From Verrucomicrobiota bacterium (lineage in GTDB: Bacteria > Verrucomicrobiota > Verrucomicrobiia > Limisphaerales > UBA8199), in NCBI GenBank assembly GCA_003176045.1, contig PSRM01000209.1, forward strand, positions 1 to 44,195: a stretch of DNA of 44,195 nucleotides, in the 5' to 3' direction. Shown in pieces: positions 16,691 to 24,304 of this stretch. A program made the translations under genes and the position numbers. Position 1 is the stretch's first letter. Every line of letters starts with the position of its first letter. Below the pieces are notes generated by a model. The model had not been told where the DNA came from. It did not search any database and saw nothing but the letters and a program-made list of their open reading frames with translations.

Positions 16691-18028
16691 CATTGACCCC
16701 AGCCTCTGTCTGGCCGCAATCGCCTGCGGCGTATCCGGAAATTCACGCACGATCCGCTCCAGCGCCGCTCGTCCTGCGACTCGGTCGCCACGATATTTGA
16801 GATGCCACGCAGCAATCCAGCTCAGCCATTCCGAGCGACGGCGCGCTTCCTGGCCCGGCACCTGAAATAACAGCGTCAGTTGCTCGATGCCGCGATCTGG
16901 CTGGCCCAACTTCTCTGCCAGCAGCCTGGCCAGTTTCTCCCGCGCAGCGACATTGTCAGGGTCCTGGTTCAAGCGATCGACACAGGCATTGGCCGCCTCC
17001 GTCGCTCTCTGGATAGCAACTGCGGAATCCGCTGCCTCGGCTGCCTCATCGAAATGGTCCCCAAGGGCCGGCAGAGGAATCGGCGGGGCGTGCTCGCGTT
17101 CACTCAACTCCTCGATGGAGGCCGGCAACTGGGCGATCCGCAATTGCGCCATGTGCGCCAGGTGCGTACCGGGCAACCGATCGCAAATCATCTGCAGCGC
17201 GCGCCGCGCCGCCTCGGGATCGCGCCCGGTCTTTAACTGCCAATCCGCCAGCCGGTGGAGGGCCACGGAGAGCTGCGAAGGGCTCGTGACAGGCTGTTCG
17301 CAGATGCCCAGGACCGTCTGCTCCGCCTCCTGCAGATCATTGAAATGATTGGCGTAAAGCTCCGCCAGCATCATCCACCCATCAAAATCCTCCTCGCTCT
17401 TTTCCAGTTCCTTAATGATTTCCATCTCGGCCTCGTTGTATTTGCCGAATTTGATTCGCGCGATGGCTCGGGCGTAGATCGGCGGCGTAGGAGTAACCTG
17501 TCGGCCCAGAAAGCGCGGCGCCAAACCTGCGATTGGCGCCAGGAGGATGAACGCGGCCAGCCCCACAGTGTACCAACCGCCGAGTGCAAGCACCACGATG
17601 GCCGGCAGGCATAGGCCCAAAATACATGTCCAACAAAGGCCCTTGAAGTTTCGGGCAGCTTCTTCTTCCAGCTCACGTCCAGTCTCAAATACCACCCAGG
17701 CCAGGGTTGTTGCCGTCCAATAAGAACTTACGATAAACAGGCCAGCGCCGGCGACAGACAGGAATTCCGGCGCCCAGGGAAAACCGCTGTTTTGAGCGGC
17801 CTGGATCTGGGGCATAAACGGCTGCAGCCACCAGGAGATCCCCAGGTTGAGCAGCCACCACGCCGCGCAAGGCAAAACCAGCCCTTTGGCCCCCCAGCGC
17901 GCCAGCCAGCCAATCTGGGCCCGCCTTTCCCGGGCCGGGGCGAGCCGCCACGCCATCACGCACGCCGCCCCTGCCAGGCCAAGGCTGACCATTCCAAGCG
18001 CCAAAAACAAGGCAAGCGCCGGTATCAT
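16688..18028 (-). CDS. Membrane protein with C-terminal TPR-like helical repeats
   Basis: A 446-residue protein. The ATG at 18026-18028 is chosen because it begins the first membrane helix (MIPALALFLALGMVSLGLAG). About five hydrophobic segments fill the first 200 residues, and the rest is soluble and helical. It has tetratricopeptide-like units (YARAIARIKFGKYNEAE, DGWMMLAELYANHFNDLQEA, LHRLADWQLKTGRDPEAARRA) and ends with a unit of outer-membrane-assembly lipoprotein style (GRAALERIVREFPDTPQAIAARQRL). No enzymatic motif is seen. I cannot assign a function; a scaffold for envelope proteins is plausible. It is transcribed alone and faces the GYF_2 gene tail to tail. Confidence 0.7.
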   Translation of the reverse strand: MIPALALFLALGMVSLGLAGAACVMAWRLAPARERRAQIGWLARWGAKGLVLPCAAWWLLNLGISWWLQPFMPQIQAAQNSGFPWAPEFLSVAGAGLFIVSSYWTATTLAWVVFETGRELEEEAARNFKGLCWTCILGLCLPAIVVLALGGWYTVGLAAFILLAPIAGLAPRFLGRQVTPTPPIYARAIARIKFGKYNEAEMEIIKELEKSEEDFDGWMMLAELYANHFNDLQEAEQTVLGICEQPVTSPSQLSVALHRLADWQLKTGRDPEAARRALQMICDRLPGTHLAHMAQLRIAQLPASIEELSEREHAPPIPLPALGDHFDEAAEAADSAVAIQRATEAANACVDRLNQDPDNVAAREKLARLLAEKLGQPDRGIEQLTLLFQVPGQEARRRSEWLSWIAAWHLKYRGDRVAGRAALERIVREFPDTPQAIAARQRLGSM

Positions 18029-18384
18029 GCAGGGAAGATAGAAGAGGGAAGATAGAAGTTGAAAGCGTGAAACAGCGCCTAACCGGTCCGAACCCTGAAC
18101 TCCGCTGGCATTTCCTCTCGTCCTCGTCCTCGAATCGTACCCCAGTTTAAGCTTATCCCCCCAACAACTGCGCAAGTTCGCTCATTTAGCGCAAGAAATC
18201 TGGTACAAACGCACAATGCGGTTTCCCCATTTAACCATTTAACTCATTTAACCTATTTAATTCTTTTTGCCGGGTCCGTGGAAATCCGGAAAAAAAGTGA
18301 AAAAATAAAAAAAAGGGCTTGACTCGAAGCTCTAAAAAGGGCAAAACTAACATGACTCGATACCCATAACCGTAGGACTATAAC
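18029..18384. other. Intergenic region between divergent genes with tandem repeats and a promoter
   Basis: This 356-base gap holds a CATTTAAC-type array at 18227-18261 (CCATTTAACCATTTAACTCA, then two decayed units) and the A-rich promoter of the first PEP-CTERM gene. Nothing else was recognised in it. Confidence 0.7.
18301..18348 (+). promoter_or_regulatory. Promoter of the first PEP-CTERM gene, with A-tract upstream element
   Basis: An A-rich tract (AAAAATAAAAAAAA) is followed by GGGC, TTGACT as -35 (18319-18324), 18 bases, and AAAACT as a weak -10 (18343-18348). The tract plus -35 recurs nearly base for base before the second PEP-CTERM gene, which supports it as a functional block. AGGA at 18374-18377 is a plausible ribosome binding site 7 bases before the ATG. 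Confidence 0.55.
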
Positions 18385-19251
18385 ATGAAGGGCCTTATGA
18401 AATGGTTGGCAACCTCGAGATGTCGTATTCTCTTTTGCTCCTCTGCGCTTGTTTGCGCCTCCCTCCTTTTGCCATTCAGCGCTGATGCGACCGTCTATAC
18501 GCTCGTAAATAACAACTCAAGCGCCACGCTGGACTTGGGGACTTCAGCGGGACTCAATTCTTGGGTCGTTGATGGCCAGAACCAGGAGAACCAACAGTGG
18601 TACTGGTTCCGCATAGGACCGAGCGGACCTCAAATGGATCTCACCGCGATCACGACTTCTCCATTTGTGACCATTAACAGCGCCAGCCAATTGACGGCGC
18701 TCTATACAAACGGCGGCAATTACGGTGTGCAGCTCCAATACACTTTGGCCGGCCAGGCGCCGGGCAGCGGCAACTCAGGACTGACGGAGAGCGTTCGTGT
18801 TTTCAATTACAACGCTTCCTCTACGCTGGATTTACATTTGTTCCTTTATTCGGATTTTACCCTGCGCGATGGGGGCTACACCTCGGACCAATACGTTCAG
18901 GAAGGAACGCTCAGCGGAGTAAGCACATCGACCCAAACCCTCGGCAACTTTGGGGTGGGCACGAACAACTTTACTGCTATAACGCCCGCGACGCTTTTCG
19001 AGGTCGAACCCTACAGCCAGACCCGGACCTCGCTCACCACCGTCAACGGTTACAATTTGAACGGCACAACCAGCGGCGGCCCCGGCCATATTACCTGGGC
19101 TATGCAATGGGACAAGACCATCAATCCCAGCAGTTCGTTCAATCTGAGCCTGCTCGACAATATGACTAACGTGCCGGAACCGTCCGTCGTCGCATTGGCG
19201 CTGGTGGGCCTGAGCATTGGTTTTTTCAAAAAAAATAAAAAAAGGGCTTGA
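18385..19251 (+). CDS. PEP-CTERM sorting-domain protein, paralogue 1
   Basis: A 288-residue exported protein. It has a signal peptide (LVCASLLLPFSADA), a beta-rich body, and a C-terminal PEP-CTERM signal: VPEPSVVALALVGL, a hydrophobic stretch, then FFKKNKKRA. Such tails are cut by an exosortase, which is not in this window. The body is paralogous to the next gene: both have NSSA, SAGLNSW/QAGMYAW, NQQWYWF/NQQWFWY, a YSDF block, and YNLNG with a TWAxQWD-type block near the end. The last codons (KKNKKRA) are encoded by the A-rich tract that also serves as the upstream part of the next gene's promoter. Function unknown; likely surface or matrix protein. Confidence 0.85.
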   Translation: MKGLMKWLATSRCRILFCSSALVCASLLLPFSADATVYTLVNNNSSATLDLGTSAGLNSWVVDGQNQENQQWYWFRIGPSGPQMDLTAITTSPFVTINSASQLTALYTNGGNYGVQLQYTLAGQAPGSGNSGLTESVRVFNYNASSTLDLHLFLYSDFTLRDGGYTSDQYVQEGTLSGVSTSTQTLGNFGVGTNNFTAITPATLFEVEPYSQTRTSLTTVNGYNLNGTTSGGPGHITWAMQWDKTINPSSSFNLSLLDNMTNVPEPSVVALALVGLSIGFFKKNKKRA

Positions 19252-19277
19252 CTCCATCCCTGTTTTTTCATTAAATA
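19230..19277 (+). promoter_or_regulatory. Promoter of the second PEP-CTERM gene, overlapping the end of the first
   Basis: AAAAATAAAAAAA, GGGC, TTGACT (-35 at 19248-19253), 18 bases, TAAATA (-10 at 19272-19277). The A-tract is coding sequence for the basic tail of paralogue 1. The same block and the same spacer length stand before paralogue 1. Confidence 0.65.
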
Positions 19278-19344
19278 AGCGCGTCTCCAAGGCTATACGT
19301 GCCTGGAATGGAAGCGAATAACTAAAGAAGTAAATGGGTTTTCA

Positions 19345-20178
19345 ATGAGCACTAAATCCTCTCTCCTCCTCGCTACGTTGGCGGCCGCCAGCCTTTCGGT
19401 TTCCTCCGCACAGGCCCAGATTGTCACCCTCACCGACGGCAATTCTTCCGCCTCGGTTAACTTTGGATCGCAGGCCGGAATGTACGCCTGGAACGTAAAC
19501 AACGTCAATCAACTCAACCAGCAATGGTTCTGGTACCGGATTGACGGCGACCCCACCGGGCAACATTCCATAGACACCATCGGTGCGCCTGTTGTCAATT
19601 CTGGCGTAAACCAAGTCACGGCCACTTATACTGACGGCAGCTTCTCTTTGGCCCTTACCTATCAACTCAGTGGCGGCTTGCCCGGCGGTCAAGACGGGAG
19701 TTCGGATATAACAGAAAGCATCACGATTCGTAACATAACCTCCAGCCCCTTGACCTTTCATTTCTTCCAATATTCAGATTTCATGCTCGGTGGAACGCAA
19801 GGTGGCGAAACTGCCAGCATCTTCCAAAATGGCGGTTCCTTCAGCCAGGCGACTGTGACCAAAGGCGGTAGCAAAATCTCAGAAACTGTTGATCAACCTA
19901 TGGCCAATGGGGCTGAAGCGGACTTGGCCACAGCAACCCGTAACCACCTCAATCAGGGTTCCCCGTACAATCTGAATGGCAATCTGAACAGCGGACCCGA
20001 CCCAAGCCTCGACGCAACATGGGCCTTGCAGTGGGATTTCACCATCGCCGGCAATGGCAGCGCAGATGTGCTCAAAGATAAGCACTTGGATGTTGGCCCC
20101 GTCCCTGAGCCCGGCGTTTTCTCCTTGCTGGGCCTCGGCCTGGCCGCCATGGTCGTCCGCCGGAATCGGCTGTCATAA
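19345..20178 (+). CDS. PEP-CTERM sorting-domain protein, paralogue 2
   Basis: A 277-residue exported protein with a signal peptide (LLATLAAASLSVSSAQAQ) and a C-terminal PEP-CTERM signal (VPEPGVFSLLGLGLAAMVV followed by RRNRLS). The body aligns with the preceding gene from NSSASVNFGSQAG through NQQWFWYRI to the YNLNG and TWALQWD blocks, so the pair arose by duplication. It has its own copy of the promoter block and ends at a perfect hairpin terminator 45 bases downstream, so it can be transcribed as a single gene. Role unknown; likely displayed on the cell surface after exosortase processing. Confidence 0.85.
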   Translation: MSTKSSLLLATLAAASLSVSSAQAQIVTLTDGNSSASVNFGSQAGMYAWNVNNVNQLNQQWFWYRIDGDPTGQHSIDTIGAPVVNSGVNQVTATYTDGSFSLALTYQLSGGLPGGQDGSSDITESITIRNITSSPLTFHFFQYSDFMLGGTQGGETASIFQNGGSFSQATVTKGGSKISETVDQPMANGAEADLATATRNHLNQGSPYNLNGNLNSGPDPSLDATWALQWDFTIAGNGSADVLKDKHLDVGPVPEPGVFSLLGLGLAAMVVRRNRLS

Positions 20179-20223
20179 TAATGTTTCCTTTTTGACCCGA
20201 TTTTTAACTCGCAACTTTCGAAC

Positions 20224-20251
20224 GAAGGGCCGATGATTACATCGGCCCTTC
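20224..20251 (+). terminator. Hairpin terminator after the PEP-CTERM pair
   Basis: GAAGGGCCGATG, loop ATTA, CATCGGCCCTTC: a perfect 12-bp stem followed by TTGTGT. The T-run is weak. Its position argues against a start codon for the next gene at 20233, which lies in the stem. Confidence 0.75.
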
Positions 20252-20411
20252 TTGTGTACATGCCACACCGAATGTACAGGCGCGAAATGCGGCTGCGCTC
20301 TCCCTCGTTCCGGAGCGACATGCCGACCATAGGAAACTTTGTCTTTAACTTTGTCATTAACTTCGTCTTTCCGTTGTCTGCGCCCCGCAACGGCATACCG
20401 CGAAGCGCACT

Positions 20412-20565
20412 AGCGGCCGCCGTCGGGACGGAGCGCGGCATTTATGCCGCTTCACGCTCCGAACGCATGGAAGCGCCGGGCTTACCAAGTCCGTGCCTCG
20501 CGCTAAGGACATTGAAGCGGCCTAAAGGCCGCTCTCCTGCACGGTGCCAGTATCGAGATGCACCC
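20412..20565 (+). repeat. Dispersed palindromic element, copy A3, inside the 5' end of a gene
   Basis: It begins AGCGGCCGCCGTCGGGACGG and ends GCACGGTGCCAGTATC followed by GAGATGCACCC; copy A4 has the same ends. The second arm has decayed (GCGGCCTAAAGGCCGC). The element is open in the frame of the downstream TIGR03790-like gene. A short 12-base-period array (TTTGTCTTTAAC units) precedes it at 20338-20373. Confidence 0.85.
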
Positions 20566-23547
20566 TCTTCGAGTTGGCGAAACGCACTCGCCGCCATCAC
20601 TCTAACGGCTATTCTGCCCTTCTCCGCCCAAGCCGGCGGCAGCGGCCTCAACACGGTCGTCGTCATCAACCAAGCCAGTTCCAACTCCTGCGCCCTGGGA
20701 AACTATTATTGCGAACGGCGCCAGATACCGCCTCAAAACGTGCTGCGCATATCGTGGCCTGGCCCGAATACGTCCTGGGTCAGCACCGATTTTCAAACCA
20801 ATTTGCTGCAGCCCTTGCTCTCGATGCTGGCTTCCCGCCAGCTTACAAATCAGATCAATTACGTGGTGCTGTCTATGGATATCCCGTTCCAAACCGTCAA
20901 CGGCTCGACGGTGAACGGGACAACCTCCGCTTTGTTCTATGGCCTGAAGCCCGATACCAATACCGCCAGCGGTTACGCGAACAGTTATGCCTTGAGCGAA
21001 GGCAGCTTCCCACAGGCGCAGCCAGCCTATAACGCCGGCTACTCGTTCCTGGCAACCATGATTACCGCCAACTCGCTCACTCAAGCTGAACAAATCGTGG
21101 ATCAAGGCGTCTCGGCGGATGGCGCCTTGCCCACACAGCCGATCATCCTCGAGAAAACGGACGATCCTCAAGGGCGCAACGCCCGCTATCAATACTTTGA
21201 CAATGCGATTTTTAATGCGCAGGTACTCGGCCGAAACCAGATCCAGCGCACCAATTCCGACGCCCCGCCTTCGCCAACGCCTGTCCTGGGCTATCAAACA
21301 GGTCAGACAACTTTCAGCGTGGCGCCCAATTCGTTCGTGCCGGGAGCCATTGCCGATAACATGACCTCCTTTAGCGGAATCATCTTCGGAAATACCACTG
21401 GCCAAACTCCTATCCTGGATTTCCTTGCGGCCGGCGCTGCGGGCAGCTACGGCACAGTGGTCGAGCCTTCTTCCGATACACAAAAGTTCCCCAACCCGCT
21501 GGATTATTTTTATCAATTCCGGGGGTACGCCCTGGCGGAAAGCTACTATCAGAGCATCAATGACCCGTATCTGGGGCTGATCGTAGGCGAGCCGCTTTCA
21601 GCGCCTTTTGCTCAGCCCGCCTCAGGCCGCTGGCGCGGCGTCGCCTCCAACGCGGTGTTGAGCGCCACGGCGAAACTCCCTCTGAGTTTTACCGGCAAGC
21701 CTGGCCGGCCGCCGTTGCAGCAACTGGATTTGTTTGTGGACGGCGTGTGGAACCAAACCGTCACCAACCTTGCGCCTTCGGCCGGCAACCAGCTTACTGT
21801 CACACTCTCCGGCTATCCCGTCTCCTACACGGTCCCCGCTAACACGAGCCTTACATCCATTTGCACGGGCCTCGTAGCTGCAATCAACGTGCCCGCAGTC
21901 ACCAACCTGACCAGGATAAAAGCCTTCGCGCACGGGGATCGCGTTGAACTGCACTCGCTGAGCACAAACTACAGCGCTGACCCGTTCTATGTTTTGGACC
22001 CCGGCGCCATCAATCGCACCGCCTCCTTTTATCGCCTGAATTACCTGCCTTTTCCGAACATCCCGGCGCTGAGCACGACGGGTTTTGACTCTGGCCATAC
22101 GGCTTTTCATTGGCACATCGAAACCGCCCCGGGTGTTCCGTTTGTCGTGCTGGCTTCGACCAACCTCCTCGATTGGTCGCCTGTCGCAACCAACCTCCTG
22201 GGTGGCGTTCAGGATTTCAGTGACCAGGCGGCAGCTTCGTATCCACAGCGTTTCTTCCGGGTCTCGGCAGCCGATCAGCATCCGGCCCTTGGCCTGGCTC
22301 CCGACAGCACAGGCACCAATCTTGCCCTCCATGTGCAGTCCCAAACCTCTCAAGCCTACACCCTCTACACCTCCACAAACCTGTGGGACTGGATCCCCAT
22401 CGCGACCAACCAGGCGGGCGGCTGTTTTGATTTGCTTGACCCGCGTTCAACTAACACAGGCGCCCACTTTTACCGGGCCGTCGTGTCCCCTCCGGCTCTT
22501 CCCCCTGCCAGCCTTAGTATTCTTCCAGCCCCGTTCGCTGCGGGAAATGTGATTGCGGTGACCGGAGCCGCGCGCGGTTATACGATTGATGTCTCGAGCA
22601 ACCAGACCGAGTGGGCCAGCATTTTCACTAACCAGGTCCTGACCCCAGGCCAGGTCGCAGCCGGCAGCTCCATCGGGAATGGGCCGGTGCTTTCCACGTT
22701 TTTGTCGGCCAGCCAGCCCGTTGTCATGGATTCGCCGGCGTTCGGCCTGCGCCAATTTGCAATGGTAGGCACGTCCCGCACCAATAGCTGGATCAACCTG
22801 CTCATCACAAAGACAAATGGCGCGACAGTTTCGGTAGGTGTCACCAATTCCTCCTCCAACTTTCTGTCTCTCACCGCCTTGGCTCAACAGTTGTACGCCG
22901 CCGTGAACGCCTCTCCTGCCCTTCAAGGCAGCGACGGGGTGGTGGCCGAAGACTGGAGCAGCTCAAACCTATCATTCCACTTGAGGGCTATCAGTCCGGG
23001 ATATGCCGCCGCCGGCATAACCTGCTTCCTTACTTCTTCGCCCGAACTTGGCCTTTCACCAGGATGGTCGAAAATAGCCCTGAATTCGAACCTTTCCGAC
23101 CTCCAGCCTCGCAACCACCTCTATGTAAATGCCGGCGCTTATACACTGGCAGCCACCATCAACCTCGATACAACGACTCTGCCCGATGGTTACCACGAAC
23201 TGGAAGCCGTCGCCTACGACGGCTCCGATGTCCGCACCCAAGCACGATTGATCCTGCCTGTCCAAATCCAAAACACTCCGCTTAGCGCTGTTTTCTCCGG
23301 CCTTCCGGACAGCGGCTCTGCCCAAGCCACCTACCAGGTCCAGATCACCGCCAACACCAACACCGTCAGCCTCACCAGCCTCTTCACCACCGGTGGCCTC
23401 CTCGCCACCGTCACCAACCAACCCACCGCCACCTTCACGATTGACGGCTCCTATCTCGGCCTCGGCCTCCACCCCTTCTACGCCCTTGTCCTAACCAGCG
23501 ATGGACTGCAGTACCGGACCGACACGCATTGGCTCAGGTTGCAGTAG
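20467..23547 (+). CDS. TIGR03790-like secreted protein with two C-terminal beta modules
   Basis: About 1026 residues from the ATG at 20467. The domain after the signal peptide (NALAAITLTAILPFSAQA) matches the TIGR03790 pattern: NTVVVINQASSNS, ALGNYYCERRQIPPQNVLRI, YVVLSMDIPFQTVNG, then a long insert and IIFGNTTGQTPILDFLAAGA. Two modules follow that resemble the FFRL-type tails of other proteins here (LASTNLLDWSPVATN to FFRVSA; YTSTNLWDWIPIATN to HFYRAVV), then further beta-rich sequence. The start is uncertain: no good start lies next to the signal peptide, the chosen ATG lies in repeat A3, and an earlier one at 20233 is in a terminator stem. Function of the family is unknown. It overlaps the convergent DUF2071 gene by 14 bases. 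Confidence 0.65.
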   Translation: MEAPGLPSPCLALRTLKRPKGRSPARCQYRDAPSSSWRNALAAITLTAILPFSAQAGGSGLNTVVVINQASSNSCALGNYYCERRQIPPQNVLRISWPGPNTSWVSTDFQTNLLQPLLSMLASRQLTNQINYVVLSMDIPFQTVNGSTVNGTTSALFYGLKPDTNTASGYANSYALSEGSFPQAQPAYNAGYSFLATMITANSLTQAEQIVDQGVSADGALPTQPIILEKTDDPQGRNARYQYFDNAIFNAQVLGRNQIQRTNSDAPPSPTPVLGYQTGQTTFSVAPNSFVPGAIADNMTSFSGIIFGNTTGQTPILDFLAAGAAGSYGTVVEPSSDTQKFPNPLDYFYQFRGYALAESYYQSINDPYLGLIVGEPLSAPFAQPASGRWRGVASNAVLSATAKLPLSFTGKPGRPPLQQLDLFVDGVWNQTVTNLAPSAGNQLTVTLSGYPVSYTVPANTSLTSICTGLVAAINVPAVTNLTRIKAFAHGDRVELHSLSTNYSADPFYVLDPGAINRTASFYRLNYLPFPNIPALSTTGFDSGHTAFHWHIETAPGVPFVVLASTNLLDWSPVATNLLGGVQDFSDQAAASYPQRFFRVSAADQHPALGLAPDSTGTNLALHVQSQTSQAYTLYTSTNLWDWIPIATNQAGGCFDLLDPRSTNTGAHFYRAVVSPPALPPASLSILPAPFAAGNVIAVTGAARGYTIDVSSNQTEWASIFTNQVLTPGQVAAGSSIGNGPVLSTFLSASQPVVMDSPAFGLRQFAMVGTSRTNSWINLLITKTNGATVSVGVTNSSSNFLSLTALAQQLYAAVNASPALQGSDGVVAEDWSSSNLSFHLRAISPGYAAAGITCFLTSSPELGLSPGWSKIALNSNLSDLQPRNHLYVNAGAYTLAATINLDTTTLPDGYHELEAVAYDGSDVRTQARLILPVQIQNTPLSAVFSGLPDSGSAQATYQVQITANTNTVSLTSLFTTGGLLATVTNQPTATFTIDGSYLGLGLHPFYALVLTSDGLQYRTDTHWLRLQ

Positions 23548-24304
23548 AAGGCGAATGCGCGCCGGGCATGAGCGTATATAGATCCTCAGCCTTATGCCAT
23601 TCGTGGTTGAGGTCTCGCATGACCAGGGCGTGATCGAAGAGGATGGAGCCGGAAGGGAACTTCTGCGGGTCGGAAAAGAAGCTGGAAGCTACCTCCTTCA
23701 CGGATAAGGCTCGTAGGCGCCAGCCCTCGGTGCGGAGAAGGAGCCCATCGAGCCGATGTGCGTCGTGCGTCGAGGAATAGCCCAGACTGCCCTTCTCGAA
23801 AAACTCCGAAGCCTCGGTGAGTGAGCGAAAGCAGGAGGTCGCCGGCCAGCAATCCGAATCATCGCCTACGACTCTCAGCGTTACTGAGCCATCGAGCGAC
23901 CGCATAGAAAGCTCGATATGGCCATGGACGTCGGCAACTGAAAAGGTCGCCGGGTGATGTTCGCCGGGGAACAATCGCCCGCCAGCCACCCGGTTAAGAA
24001 AGGAACCGGTATCGCGGCGTGGAATAAAGACTCCCTCGTGCCGCGCGCCTGCCGGGTCGTTCCATTGAACGGCGATCCGATGCGCCGCGTTCTCGCTGGA
24101 AATGCCGATGAGGCTCGGCAAGCCGAGAGGCCGGATTTGCTCGAGCCGAATGAGGCAGACGCCCACGACTGCGTGACCATCATGCAGCTTGGGTGTGAAC
24201 GGCTGCGGAAGAAGCTTCTGCACGCAAGCCGGCTCTGCACGGAAATTTATAAGCAACCGGCGCTTGATCAGGCCCTTAATGACAGGGATTCGCATGAGCT
24301 TCAC
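23534..24304 (-). CDS. DUF2071 (YqjF-like, acetoacetate decarboxylase-fold) protein
   Basis: A 256-residue soluble protein with DUF2071 marks: LLPQPFTPKLHDGHAVVGVC near the start, the VFIPRRDTGS block in the middle, and GSLGYSSTHDAHRLDGLLL towards the end. The fold is that of acetoacetate decarboxylase, but the catalytic lysine of that enzyme is not evident and the function is unknown. It may start at GTG 24304, whose GTGA overlaps the stop of the upstream solenoid gene, indicating coupling, or at ATG 24295. Its end overlaps the TIGR03790-like gene. Confidence 0.75.
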   Translation of the reverse strand: MKLMRIPVIKGLIKRRLLINFRAEPACVQKLLPQPFTPKLHDGHAVVGVCLIRLEQIRPLGLPSLIGISSENAAHRIAVQWNDPAGARHEGVFIPRRDTGSFLNRVAGGRLFPGEHHPATFSVADVHGHIELSMRSLDGSVTLRVVGDDSDCWPATSCFRSLTEASEFFEKGSLGYSSTHDAHRLDGLLLRTEGWRLRALSVKEVASSFFSDPQKFPSGSILFDHALVMRDLNHEWHKAEDLYTLMPGAHSPSTAT

